Origin: Kribbella aluminosa
GTDB lineage: Bacteria > Actinomycetota > Actinomycetes > Propionibacteriales > Kribbellaceae
Reading direction: 5' to 3'
Assembly (NCBI RefSeq): GCF_017876295.1
Contig: NZ_JAGINT010000001.1
Coordinates: forward strand, 1,054,001 to 1,118,000
DNA: 64,000 nucleotides
Below, one piece after another: positions 38,928 through 47,023 of the stretch; the stretch's first letter is position 1, and each line of letters starts with the position of its first letter. A program made the position numbers and the translations under genes. The notes beneath the pieces were generated by a model, which had not been told where the DNA came from, did not search any database, and worked only from the letters and a program-made list of their open reading frames with translations.

Positions 38928-38977
38928 CCTGTCTGGTGGTCCAGCGCCTACTGCGGGGCGCTGGACCACCAGACAGG
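38928..38977. terminator. Perfect 21-bp hairpin, bidirectional terminator
   Basis: Arms 38928-38948 and 38957-38977 (CCTGTCTGGTGGTCCAGCGC and its complement) pair perfectly around an 8-base loop. Before the IS insertion it stood between the YCII gene and the convergent reductase gene. Confidence 0.8.
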
Positions 38978-38986
38978 ACCTAGACC
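38977..38986. repeat. Left target-site duplication of the IS4-family element
   Basis: GACCTAGACC here is repeated exactly at 40453-40462. Because of shared terminal C/G bases the true duplication may be 8-10 bp. The right copy contains the stop codon of the reductase gene. Confidence 0.8.
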
Positions 38987-40452
38987 CAATACCGTTCAGT
39001 TAAGATCACAGTGGTGTAGTTTGGGGGCATGCCACGTGGTGGATGGAAGAAGCCGGAGACCGGGCGGCGTCTGTCGGATCTGGTCTCTGTCGGTGTGCTG
39101 ACGCGGGTGTTCCCGCCGGCGCTGGTCGATGAGGTGATCGCCGAGGTCGGCCGGACCGAGCAGCGGCATCGTTCGCTGCCTGCGCGGGTGATGGCCTATT
39201 TCTCGATCGGGATGGCGCTGTATTCCGAGGGTTCCTACGAGGACGTGCTCGCGCAGTTGACCGATGGGCTGTCGTGGGTATCGGGCTGGACCGAGACCTT
39301 TAGCCCGCCGAGCAAGTCCGCGATCTTCCAGGCCCGGGCGCGGTTGGGTGCTGAGCCGTTGGCGGCGCTTTTCGAGCGGGTCGCCAGACCGGTCGGGACG
39401 GACACGACGCCGGGGGTGTGGCTGGCCGGGCGGCGTCTGGTCGCGATCGACGGGATGTGTCTGGACGTCGCTGACACGCGCGCCAATCACGAGCACTTCG
39501 GCCGTCCGGGGGTCGACAAGGGCGAGCGGGCGGCGTTCCCTCAGGCCCGGGTGGTCGCGTTGGCCGAGTGCGGCACCCACGCGGTCTTCGCAGCCGAGAT
39601 CGGCACCTACCCCGAGTCCGAGGCCGCTTTGGCCGAACGGCTCCTGGACAGGCTGGTGCCGGGGATGGTGCTGACCGCCGACCGCGGCTTCTTCTCCTAC
39701 GCCTTGTGGCGCAAGGCGATCGCGGCCGGCGCCGACCTGTTGTGGCGGATCCGCACCGACAAGGCCGGACCCAAGCCGATCCACGTTGAGGATCTTCCCG
39801 ACGGCTCCTGGCTGGCCCACCTGCGTCAGTCGCACACTGCCGCGGCGCGGCGCGAGGAGCCGATGCTGGTCCGGGTCATCGATTACACCATCGATGACGG
39901 CCGGGACAACCCCACCGCCTACAGGCTCTTCACCACCATGCTCGACCCCGACGAGGTGAGTGCGACCGATCTCGCCGCGGCGTATGCCCAGCGGTGGGAG
40001 ATCGAGCTGACCTTCGATGAACTGAAGACCCATCAGCGCGGACCACGCACCGTGCTGCGCAGCAAGTCGCCCGACCTGGTCCTCCAAGAGATCTGGGGCC
40101 ACCTGTGCTGTCACTACGCGATCCGCTCCCTGATGGCCGAGGCCGCAACCCATGCCGGGCACGATCCGGACCGGGTCAGTTTCGTTGCCGCGCTCAGGAT
40201 CACCCGCCAGACCCTCGCCCACCCGGGCGCATTTTCCCCCTGACCAGCACGGCCGCGACAGCCCCGGCTGGCCGGACTTCCTGCGCCGCCTAATCCGCCG
40301 GCTCAACCCCACCCGACGACGACGCTCCGCGCCCCGCGTCATCAAACGCAAATACGTCAAATGGCACGTCAAACGCGCCCACCACATCAACTGGCCGCAA
40401 CCACAACAACCACCGAACTACGCCGTGATGCCACACTAACTGAACGGTATTG
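38987..40452 (+). mobile_element. IS4-family insertion sequence
   Basis: A complete element of about 1466 bp with 16-bp perfect terminal inverted repeats starting CAATACCGTTCAGTTA (17 bp with an extra C), flanked by a 10-bp direct repeat GACCTAGACC. One transposase gene fills it. It was inserted between a terminator hairpin and the stop codon of the reductase gene; the duplication restored the stop codon. The intact repeats and target duplication suggest recent movement. Confidence 0.92.
39029..40439 (+). CDS. IS4-family transposase with +1 frame change near the 3' end
   Basis: A DDE transposase with the IS4 N-terminal domain (residues about 10-110: LVSVGVLTRVFPPALVDEVI, ARVMAYFSIGMALY). Catalytic Asp in VAIDGMCLDVAD (about 139) and TADRGFF (about 217), and the IS4 signature YAQRWEIELTFDELK (Y-2-R-3-E-6-K, about 319-333). 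Frame 1 stops at TGA 40241-40243 after HPGAFSP. The usual C-terminus (RRLIRRLNPTRRRR, VIKRKYVKWHVKRAHH, NYAVMPH) continues one base on to 40439. The shift point is TTT-TCC-CCC-TGA, a slippery proline codon before a stop, so programmed +1 frameshifting or a one-base insertion are both possible. Confidence 0.88.
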
Positions 40453-40455
40453 GAC

Positions 40456-40995
40456 CTAGACCACGTCGAACCACAAGCTGGTCGCCAGCGGGGTTTCGGT
40501 GACGCTCCTGCGTTCCAGGCGGACGGTGCGACCACCCGGGTGTTCGAACAGCCGGGTGCCGTCGCCGAGCATCACGGGAGCGTAGAGCACGAGGACCTCG
40601 TCCAGTTCGCCCGCTTCGATGCACTGCTTGGCGATGCTCGCGCCCATAACGTTGACGTACTTGTCCCCGGCCGCGTCCTTGGCCGCGGCGAGCGCCTTCG
40701 CGAAGTCGTCGACGTACGTCACGCCGGGCCGCGCGTCGGCCGGCGGGCGGTGGGTGACGACGTACTCCGGTCCGCTGAAGCCGCCACCGAACGCCTCACC
40801 CTCGTTCGGCTCGCCCTTGTACGGGTCGTCGCCGTCGTGCGTCCGGCGGCCGACCAGGATCGCGCCGATCCGCGGCACCAGCTCGTCGACCTCCGGGTTC
40901 GGGCCGAGGTACGGGCGCATCCACCGCATGTCGCCGCCCGGGCCGGTGATGAAGCCGTCCACCGACAGCGTCACGGAGTACAGCACCTTCGCCAT
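40456..40995 (-). CDS. Dihydrofolate reductase-family (RibD C-terminal-like) protein
   Basis: A 179-residue protein of the RibD-C/dihydrofolate-reductase superfamily common in actinobacteria (YyaP/YwjB type). MAKVLYSVTLSVDGFITGPGGD is the first strand-loop, ILVGRRTHDG the second, and VNVMGASIAKQCIEAGELDEVLVLYAPVMLGDGTRLFE the NADPH-binding and C-terminal part. ATG 40995 follows GAGAGGAACGACC. The stop codon lies within the IS4 target duplication, so the product is unchanged but the gene has lost the terminator that used to follow it. Confidence 0.85.
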   Translation of the reverse strand: MAKVLYSVTLSVDGFITGPGGDMRWMRPYLGPNPEVDELVPRIGAILVGRRTHDGDDPYKGEPNEGEAFGGGFSGPEYVVTHRPPADARPGVTYVDDFAKALAAAKDAAGDKYVNVMGASIAKQCIEAGELDEVLVLYAPVMLGDGTRLFEHPGGRTVRLERRSVTETPLATSLWFDVV

Positions 40996-41089
40996 GGTCG
41001 TTCCTCTCGTTCGGGATGTGCTGTTGAGACGAGCGACGACCGGAAAACTCATCGCAATCCGCTGCACACCGGTCCATCATGAGGACTTG

Positions 41090-41986
41090 ATGACATCTCA
41101 GGCGCTCTGGACCGAAGTCGCGTGTGACGAGTCGGGGTTCTCCGGAACCAACCTGCTCGATCCCGCCTCGCCCGTCATCACCCACGCCAGCGTCGACCTC
41201 GACGTCTCCGCGGCCGCCGACGTGATCGCCGTACTGCGGACCAGTCTGCGGCGGAGTTCGGAGTACAAGTCCAACCAGCTGCTGCGCCCGGAGCAGCGGC
41301 CCGCGCTCGAGTGGTTGCTGACCGCGTTGCGCGGGCATGCGCATGTGCATGCGATCGACAAGACCGCGTACGTCGCCGCGCGCGTGTTCGAGCTGTTCAC
41401 CGAGGAGCCGACGTACGGCGCGGGCACCAGCCTCGGATCGGACCACTCCGAGGCCGCCGCGGTGCTGCGGCACCGGACGGGGTTCCTCGCGGCGTTCGTC
41501 GAACTGACCCGGACGAAGCGGGTGCGGCTGATGGACCACGCGGCGGTCGACCGGTTCTTCGCGACCATGCCGGCCGACGTACCTGCGTTGCGGGCGGTGA
41601 CCCGGGCCCGGGTCGAGACGGTCATGCAGCGGCTGATCGACGACGACCCGGAGCTCCCGCCGCCGCTGGAGCCGCTGGTCCCGGCGCTCGCCGAGACGGT
41701 CCTGTACTGGAGCGCCGGCGGTCGATCGGTTGCCGTGGTGCACGACGAGCAGAGCGCGTTGACACCGGGGCGGGTGGCGCGGGTGGGCGCGTTCCTCGAG
41801 TCCTGCGTGCAGCCGGCGCCATTGCGGTCGTTCGTCCAGGTCGACTCGCGGGACGATCCGCGGGTGCAGGTCGCCGACTTCCTGGCCGGCATCGCGCGTC
41901 GCCGGAGGCCCGACCTGGTGGAGCTGCTGGAGCCCTACACGGCTTCGTGGGCGCGGATCGGCAGCGACGGCCGGCGGGCCGATTGA
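41090..41986 (+). CDS. DUF3800-like protein
   Basis: A 298-residue protein. The N-terminal CDESGFSG and C-terminal VQVADFLAGIARR match the two acidic motifs (DESG and QxADxxAG) of DUF3800, a family with an RNase H-like fold suspected of nuclease activity and often near mobile DNA. Between them is an arginine-rich helical region. ATG 41090 is preceded by GAGG. Divergent from the reductase gene. The function is not established. Confidence 0.7.
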   Translation: MTSQALWTEVACDESGFSGTNLLDPASPVITHASVDLDVSAAADVIAVLRTSLRRSSEYKSNQLLRPEQRPALEWLLTALRGHAHVHAIDKTAYVAARVFELFTEEPTYGAGTSLGSDHSEAAAVLRHRTGFLAAFVELTRTKRVRLMDHAAVDRFFATMPADVPALRAVTRARVETVMQRLIDDDPELPPPLEPLVPALAETVLYWSAGGRSVAVVHDEQSALTPGRVARVGAFLESCVQPAPLRSFVQVDSRDDPRVQVADFLAGIARRRRPDLVELLEPYTASWARIGSDGRRAD

Positions 41987-42102
41987 GCACGGCGGGGTGA
42001 GTGTGACCGGGTGTGAGCTGGAATACATCCAGGCAAAATGTCGAGGGCCTGTCCGCGCCTCCGACGTCCGGGGTGTATCCGCACAACACAGGAGGTTCTG
42101 AG

Positions 42103-42480
42103 ATGAAGTACGTGGTTCTGATCCACTCCAACCCGCAGCCGTGGGGACACCCGACGATCGACTTCACCGCGGTCGGCCGCGCGATCCCGGCCGACGAGCG
42201 GGCCGCGATGGGCAAGGAGTTCGACGAGCTGCTCACCGAGCTGTCCGCGTCCGGCGAGCTGGTCAGCGGGCTGGCGCTGGACGCGCCGTCGACGTCGCGG
42301 ACCTACCGCTGGGAGGGCAAGAAGCCGGTCAGCACCGACGGCCCGTACGCCGAGTCGAAGGAGCAGCTCGCCGGGTTCTTCGTCCTGAACTGCGACAGTC
42401 GCGCTCGCGCGGAGGAGCTGGCCGCGAAGTTCGCGGGCCCGGGCGACGTGGTCGAGCTGCGTCCGGAGATGGAGTTCTGA
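42103..42480 (+). CDS. YCII-related (DGPF) domain protein
   Basis: A 125-residue protein with the clear family signature STDGPYAESKEQLAGFFVLNCDSRARAEELAAKFA and the first strand MKYVVLIHSN. ATG 42103 follows ACAGGAGGTTCTGAG, a near-perfect ribosome-binding site. It is the third YCII protein in the window and, like the one at 38632, has no adjacent ECF42 gene; the sigma gene at 10487-11767 could be a distant partner. Confidence 0.85.
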   Translation: MKYVVLIHSNPQPWGHPTIDFTAVGRAIPADERAAMGKEFDELLTELSASGELVSGLALDAPSTSRTYRWEGKKPVSTDGPYAESKEQLAGFFVLNCDSRARAEELAAKFAGPGDVVELRPEMEF

Positions 42481-42604
42481 CCGCTCTTGCGGACAGTTCT
42501 GCGCGGATGTGACGTACGACGGATTTTTCGAGTGACGTACGCCGTACCGCCGGCGCGGCCGGTCCCAGTAATCTTGGGGACTTACCGAGAGTCAGGAGTG
42601 CGCC

Positions 42605-43186
42605 GTGACGACTGTCTTGCTGATGGGGCCGCCCGGAGCGGGTAAGGGCACGCACGCGGGCCATCTGGCCGGACATCTCGGCGTACCGGTGATCTCCACC
42701 GGCGACCTGTTCCGTCGCAACATCGCGGACGGGACGGACCTCGGCCGCACCGCGCAGCGCTACCTCGACGCCGGGGAGTACGTGCCCGACGAGGTCACCA
42801 ACGACATGGTCCGCGACCGGCTCGCGGCGCCCGACGCCCGTCCGGGGTTCGTCCTGGACGGGTATCCGCGCACCCTCGACCAGGCCGGCGTCCTGGACGG
42901 CATCCTCAGCGGGCAAGGCCGTTCACTGGACGCGGCGGTCGTCCTCACGGTCCCGATCGACGCCCTCGTCGGCCGGCTCCTCAAGCGCGCCGAGATCGAG
43001 CACCGCTCGGACGACACCGAAGAGGTGATCCGCCGCCGCTTCGAGGTCTACCACGAGCAGACGGCGCCGCTGCTCGAGTTCTACTCCGCCCGCGGCCTCG
43101 ACCACGAGGTCGACGCCTCCCCGGACATCGACACGGTCCGCATCCACGTCCGGCAGGTCGCCGTACAGCTCAAGCAGGCTGCATAA
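42605..43186 (+). CDS. adk: Adenylate kinase, short form
   Basis: A 193-residue nucleotide kinase: P-loop LLMGPPGAGKGTHAG (residues 5-19), STGDLFRRNI AMP-binding motif, VLDGYPRTLDQAG (the family's GYPRT), and R-R pairs RRRFEVYHEQTAPLLEFY. The LID is short, without the zinc cysteines. It converts ATP and AMP to two ADP. GTG 42605 follows AGGAGTGCGCC. The usual adk of actinobacteria lies in the ribosomal-protein operon (secY-adk-map); this standalone copy may be a second enzyme or a related NMP kinase. Confidence 0.88.
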   Translation: MTTVLLMGPPGAGKGTHAGHLAGHLGVPVISTGDLFRRNIADGTDLGRTAQRYLDAGEYVPDEVTNDMVRDRLAAPDARPGFVLDGYPRTLDQAGVLDGILSGQGRSLDAAVVLTVPIDALVGRLLKRAEIEHRSDDTEEVIRRRFEVYHEQTAPLLEFYSARGLDHEVDASPDIDTVRIHVRQVAVQLKQAA

Positions 43187-43196
43187 CCGCTGCCCG

Positions 43197-43829
43197 TCAG
43201 TTGCGCCAGACGGGTGCGACCGACTTGCGGTAGCGGCGGCCGAAGAGGCCGAGGATGACGGTGAGGACCGGCTTCGGGATCGTCCTGGTGATCGCGCTGG
43301 ATTCGGTTGCGGTCGCGCCGTCGAGGGCCCAGGCGAAGAACGTGCCGCCCTGCGTCGGGCTGACCTTCGCGAACTCGCGGCCCATCGCCTTCAGCTCCGG
43401 CGTCCCCTCCCTCTCCAGGTAGACCGGCTCGATCTCCTTCTCCTCGTGGTCGAAGTGCTCGACCGTGACCCGTTGCAGCTCCTGCATCGCGGTATGTGCA
43501 GCCGTCGCATCCGCTGCGGTTGCAGAGTTGCTCAGGGCGCCCATCGCCGTACGGGCCGCCGTCAAAGCGGTCGCCATCGTGTCGTGCTCGGCGTCGAGTT
43601 GCGCCAGTACCTCCTGGCTCACGCCGACCTTCTGCAGCGCGGGCCAGGCGATCTCGTGCTCGCTCTGGTGGTGCTGGGTGAGCTGGTCGTCGAAGTTCTG
43701 CCATGCCGTCGCCAGTTGCGCGGCCCGCCGCCGGTTCCCGGCTGGGAACCGTTCGAGTGCGTTCAGGAAGCGATCGAGATCCCGCCGGACGGCAGCGTGG
43801 ATCGCCCGGTTCATGCTCATGTCCGCCAT
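43197..43829 (-). CDS. Hemerythrin domain-containing protein
   Basis: A 210-residue four-helix-bundle protein. Iron-ligand residues are visible in AIHAAVRRDLDRF (His), LTQHHQSEHEIAWPAL (HxxxE), LDAEHDTMATALT (His) and VEHFDHEEKEIEPVYL (HxxxE), the hemerythrin HHE pattern. A C-terminal extension has KPVLTVILGLFGRRYRK. It may sense or bind oxygen, NO or iron. The start at 43829 (MADMSMNRAIH) has no obvious ribosome-binding site; ATG at 43820 (MSMNRAIH) is an alternative. Convergent with adk, 10 bases away. Confidence 0.82.
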   Translation of the reverse strand: MADMSMNRAIHAAVRRDLDRFLNALERFPAGNRRRAAQLATAWQNFDDQLTQHHQSEHEIAWPALQKVGVSQEVLAQLDAEHDTMATALTAARTAMGALSNSATAADATAAHTAMQELQRVTVEHFDHEEKEIEPVYLEREGTPELKAMGREFAKVSPTQGGTFFAWALDGATATESSAITRTIPKPVLTVILGLFGRRYRKSVAPVWRN

Positions 43830-43909
43830 GTTCAGGAGTATCCGTCCGGAAACGCCCGCTGCCCAGCGTTCACGGAACAACCTGTGGCTGCCGAGAGTTG
43901 TCCCTGGAT

Positions 43910-44959
43910 ATGCATGGTGAGTACAAGGTCCCGGGCGGGAAGCTGGTCGTAGCGGATCTGGATGTGCTGGAGGACCGCGTGCGGTCGGCGCAGATCTCCG
44001 GGGACTTCTTCCTCGAGCCGGACGACGCGCTGGAGCGGATCAACGGGGCGCTCGCGGGGCTGCAGATCGACACGGCCGCCGCGCAGATCGCGGCGCGGGT
44101 GCGCGGTGCACTCGGCGACGGCGTCGAGATGCTCGGGTTCTCACCCGAGGCCGTCGCGGTCGCCGTACGGCGTGCCCTGACCGGGGCGACCGGCTGGCGT
44201 GACCACGAGTGGCAGTTCGTGCACGACGTACCGCGGGAGCCGGCGCTGCAGATGGCGCTCGACGAGGTACTGACCGAGCAGGTCGGTTCGGGGGAGCGGC
44301 CGCCGACGCTGCGGGTCTGGGAGTGGGCGTCGAACGCGGTCATCATCGGCAGCTTCCAGTCCGTGCGCAACGAGGTCGACCTGGACGGCGCGGACCGGCA
44401 CGACGTCACCGTGGTACGCCGGATCAGCGGCGGCGGCGCGATGTTCGTCGAGCCCGGGAACACCATCACGTACTCGCTGTACGTGCCGGAATCGCTGGTC
44501 TCCGGCCTGTCGTTCGTCGAGTCGTACGCGTTCCTCGACGACTGGGTCATTGGTGCGCTCAACGATCTCGGAATCGCCGCGACGTACCAGCCGATCAACG
44601 ACATCACCTCGCCGGCCGGGAAGATCGCGGGCGCCGCGCAGAAACGGTTCGCCGGCGGCGCGGTGCTGCACCACGTGACGATGGCGTACGACATGGACGC
44701 CTCGAAGATGCTCGACGTACTGCGGATCGGCCGCGAGAAGCTGTCCGACAAGGGCACGACGAGCGCGAACAAGCGCGTCGACCCGCTCCGCAGCCAGACC
44801 GGACTCGAGCGGGCGGAGGTGATCTCGCGGATGGTTGGGACGTTCCGGAACCGCTACGGGCTGACGGACGGCGCGATCTCCGGCGACACCGTCGCGCTCG
44901 CCGAGGAGCGGGTGGCGGCGAAGTTCGGCACCGAGGAGTGGCTTACCCGCGTGCCGTGA
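43910..44959 (+). CDS. lplA: Lipoate-protein ligase with permuted domain order
   Basis: A 349-residue protein that joins two parts. Residues about 1-90 (EYKVPGGKLVVADLDV, SGDFFLEPDDALERINGALAGL) match the accessory domain that is C-terminal in E. coli LplA (LplB-like in archaea). Residues about 105-345 are the catalytic lipoate/biotin ligase fold: PREPALQMALDEVL, WSSNAVIIGSFQ-type strand, VVRRISGGGAMFVEPGNTITYSL with the RRxSGGGA motif, and NDITSPAGKIAGAAQKR containing the catalytic Lys. The enzyme attaches lipoate to 2-oxoacid dehydrogenases or GcvH using ATP. The start ATG at 43910 lacks a strong ribosome-binding site. Confidence 0.85.
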   Translation: MHGEYKVPGGKLVVADLDVLEDRVRSAQISGDFFLEPDDALERINGALAGLQIDTAAAQIAARVRGALGDGVEMLGFSPEAVAVAVRRALTGATGWRDHEWQFVHDVPREPALQMALDEVLTEQVGSGERPPTLRVWEWASNAVIIGSFQSVRNEVDLDGADRHDVTVVRRISGGGAMFVEPGNTITYSLYVPESLVSGLSFVESYAFLDDWVIGALNDLGIAATYQPINDITSPAGKIAGAAQKRFAGGAVLHHVTMAYDMDASKMLDVLRIGREKLSDKGTTSANKRVDPLRSQTGLERAEVISRMVGTFRNRYGLTDGAISGDTVALAEERVAAKFGTEEWLTRVP

Positions 44960-45767
44960 TCGGTACGGCGTTACCGCTCACGCGCACGCGCCGGTCGTCC
45001 GGGCGGAGCGCGACCGTGATCAGGCTCGGCCGCCCGAGGTCGTCGCCCTGGTGCAGCGTGATCGTCGGCTGATCGCGGCCGAGTTCGCGCAGGTACGCGC
45101 CGAACGCGGCCGCCGCGGCACCGGTCGCCGGGTCCTCGACCACACCACCGACCGGGAACGGGTCGCGGACGTGGAAGACGGTCGGCGACTCCTGCCAGAC
45201 GAGCTGCAGCGTGGTCAGGTCGCGGTCGAGCATGTACGCGGTGAGGCCGTCGAAGTCGTAGTCGAGATCGGCCAGGCGCCGGCGGGTCGCCGTACTCAGC
45301 ACGAGATGGCGGGCACCGGCGTACGCGATCCGCGGCGGCAAGTCAGGGTTCAGGTCGTCGGGGGACCAGTTGAGCAGGGCGAGCGCGCCGGGGACGTCGT
45401 CGGCGTCCTCGACGGACGGCTCGACGCTGGTAAGGGTGGCGCGCAGGTCCGCGTCGACGCTGACCGGGACGAGTCCCGCCTGCGTCGAGAAGACGATCTC
45501 GCCCGGGCCATCGCGTTCCGCGAGGGCGACGGCGGTCGCGACGGTCGCATGCCCGCAGAACGGGACCTCGGCCTTGGGGGAGAAGTAACGCACCGGCTGT
45601 ACGTCGGCCGCCGGCCCGGTGAGGAACGCGGTCTCGGAGTACCCGACATCGGCCGCGATCGACTGCATGGCGGCGTCGTCGAGCTCATGCGCGTCGAGCA
45701 CCACTCCGGCGGGGTTGCCACCAGCCGGGTCAGAGGTGAAGGCCGCATACCGCAGCACCGTCGTCAT
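44943..45767 (-). CDS. PhzF-family isomerase/epimerase
   Basis: A 274-residue protein of the PhzF/diaminopimelate-epimerase fold. Markers are AAFTSDPAGGNPAGVVLDA at the start, VGYSETAFLTGPA with the catalytic Glu, VPFCGHATVATAVAL, and VEDPATGAAAAAFGAYL in the second half. PhzF isomerises dihydroxyanthranilate in phenazine synthesis, but most homologues stand alone with unknown substrates, and no other phenazine gene is here. ATG 45767 (MTTVLRYAAF) is chosen; 17 bases of the 3' end overlap the convergent ligase gene. Confidence 0.87.
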   Translation of the reverse strand: MTTVLRYAAFTSDPAGGNPAGVVLDAHELDDAAMQSIAADVGYSETAFLTGPAADVQPVRYFSPKAEVPFCGHATVATAVALAERDGPGEIVFSTQAGLVPVSVDADLRATLTSVEPSVEDADDVPGALALLNWSPDDLNPDLPPRIAYAGARHLVLSTATRRRLADLDYDFDGLTAYMLDRDLTTLQLVWQESPTVFHVRDPFPVGGVVEDPATGAAAAAFGAYLRELGRDQPTITLHQGDDLGRPSLITVALRPDDRRVRVSGNAVPITARG

Positions 45768-45884
45768 AGGGACATCCAATCACCGAGTCCAGTCCAGCTG
45801 CGCCTCCGGAATCCCCACACACCTCCGGATGCGCGAGCAGTCGCGCCGGCACACGTCTCCGGCAATCGGCGTACGGTCCTGCGC

Positions 45885-46268
45885 ATGGAGATCGGGTACG
45901 TCATCTTGTACGTCGAGGACCTGGCGGCGTCTGTTGGGTTCTACCGCGACGTAGTGGGGTTCGCGTACAAGTTCACGGATGCCGGGTACGCGGAGTTCGA
46001 CACGGGCGGAGTGCGGTTCGGCCTGTACGAGCGGCGGCGGGCGGAGTGGTTGACCGGGCGCGGGGTGACGCCGGGGGCGGGTGCGGAGGTCGTGGTGATG
46101 GTGGAGGACGTGGATGAGTGCTTCGCGCGGTTGCGGGGCGCGGGGGCGGAGGTTCTGAGCGGGCCAGCGGACCGTCCGTGGGGTCACCGGACGGTCCACG
46201 TTGCCGATCCTGACGGGTTCGTCGTGGAGTTCGCGGAGGAGATTCCGCGGGCTCGTCAGCGGCGGTAG
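45885..46268 (+). CDS. VOC-family (glyoxalase-like) protein
   Basis: A 127-residue vicinal-oxygen-chelate protein with two beta-alpha-beta-beta-beta halves: MEIGYVILYVEDLAASVGFYRDVVGF and VVVMVEDVDECFARLRGAGAEVL, ending PWGHRTVHVADPDGFVVEFAEE (metal-ligand His and Glu region). Function could be glyoxalase, dioxygenase or antibiotic binding. ATG 45885 is the first start in frame after the divergent PhzF gene. Its last 13 bases overlap the convergent DUF1707 gene. Confidence 0.85.
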   Translation: MEIGYVILYVEDLAASVGFYRDVVGFAYKFTDAGYAEFDTGGVRFGLYERRRAEWLTGRGVTPGAGAEVVVMVEDVDECFARLRGAGAEVLSGPADRPWGHRTVHVADPDGFVVEFAEEIPRARQRR

Positions 46269-47023
46269 TGCTGCTGCCAGCGGCCGCGGGAGATGCCGCT
46301 GAGCATCACGATCCAGAAGACGCCCCAGAGCAGCCACGGTGCGGTGAGCGCCACCGAGCTGATCACGAGGCCGATCATCAGGAACGGGGCGATCATCAGG
46401 AACGCCGGCGGTGGGCCTGGGCGGCGGCGGAGGTTCGGCGGGCCGGCCTTGACGGGTTGCAGCTCTCCGGTCCTCGGCAGTTCGTCGAAGAGCGGCCCGA
46501 ACTCGTCGGCGTACCGCGCCTTGGTCGCCTGCTCGCTCCGCTCCTCGAACTCGGCCTGCGTCAACCGCCCGGCCACGAAGTGCTCACTCAGCATCGCAAC
46601 CGCCTGGTCCCGCTCGGCATCCCCGATCCGCACCCGCTTCCGCGGTACGTCGTTCGCCCGCGAATCCCGCCCATCCCGCGGTACGTCGTTCGCCCGCGGA
46701 TCAGGTCCGTCCCACAAGCCGTCGTTCGCCCGCGGATCAGGTCTGTCCCACAAACCGTCGTTCGCGGAGCTGTTCGACTGCTGGTTGTTCAACGTGTTGT
46801 TGCGTGGGTCGCCGTCCGTGGGCTCGCTCCACGCGGTGGCTCGCCAGTCGCCGGCCCAGCCGCGGGCGTGCCAGTCGCCGCCCCAGTTGTGCTCGCGGGA
46901 GCGGCCGCTCGGGTCGTCGAACCAGCCGTTCCAGCCCTCGCTCGGCCCGTAGCCCTGCCAGTCGCGCCGGCGGCGGCCGGCGGGACCGCCTCGGCGTCGG
47001 CGATCCCGGTCGGCGGAGCTCAT
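46256..47023 (-). CDS. DUF1707 membrane protein
   Basis: A 255-residue protein. The DUF1707 domain is at about residues 130-185: RKRVRIGDAERDQAVAMLSEHFVAGRLTQAEFEERSEQA (it includes the family's RxxDxER-LxxHxxxGRLxxxEFxER pattern). Two C-terminal membrane helices (FLMIAPFLMIGLVISS and APWLLWGVFWIVML) follow. The N-terminal half is charged, Trp-rich and contains three repeats of RANDxxxDGxD-type units encoded by about 40-bp DNA repeats (46640-46767). It overlaps the padR stop by 4 bases, so it is in the PadR operon; such pairs are common in actinobacteria and may relate to envelope stress. Confidence 0.8.
   Translation of the reverse strand: MSSADRDRRRRGGPAGRRRRDWQGYGPSEGWNGWFDDPSGRSREHNWGGDWHARGWAGDWRATAWSEPTDGDPRNNTLNNQQSNSSANDGLWDRPDPRANDGLWDGPDPRANDVPRDGRDSRANDVPRKRVRIGDAERDQAVAMLSEHFVAGRLTQAEFEERSEQATKARYADEFGPLFDELPRTGELQPVKAGPPNLRRRPGPPPAFLMIAPFLMIGLVISSVALTAPWLLWGVFWIVMLSGISRGRWQQHYRR

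Noticed and set aside
38928..38977. Hairpin as part of the IS4 element
   Set aside because: It lies outside the terminal repeat and target duplication, so it predates the insertion.
44943..45767. Phenazine biosynthesis cluster
   Set aside because: Only a PhzF-like isomerase is present; no other phz gene lies nearby.
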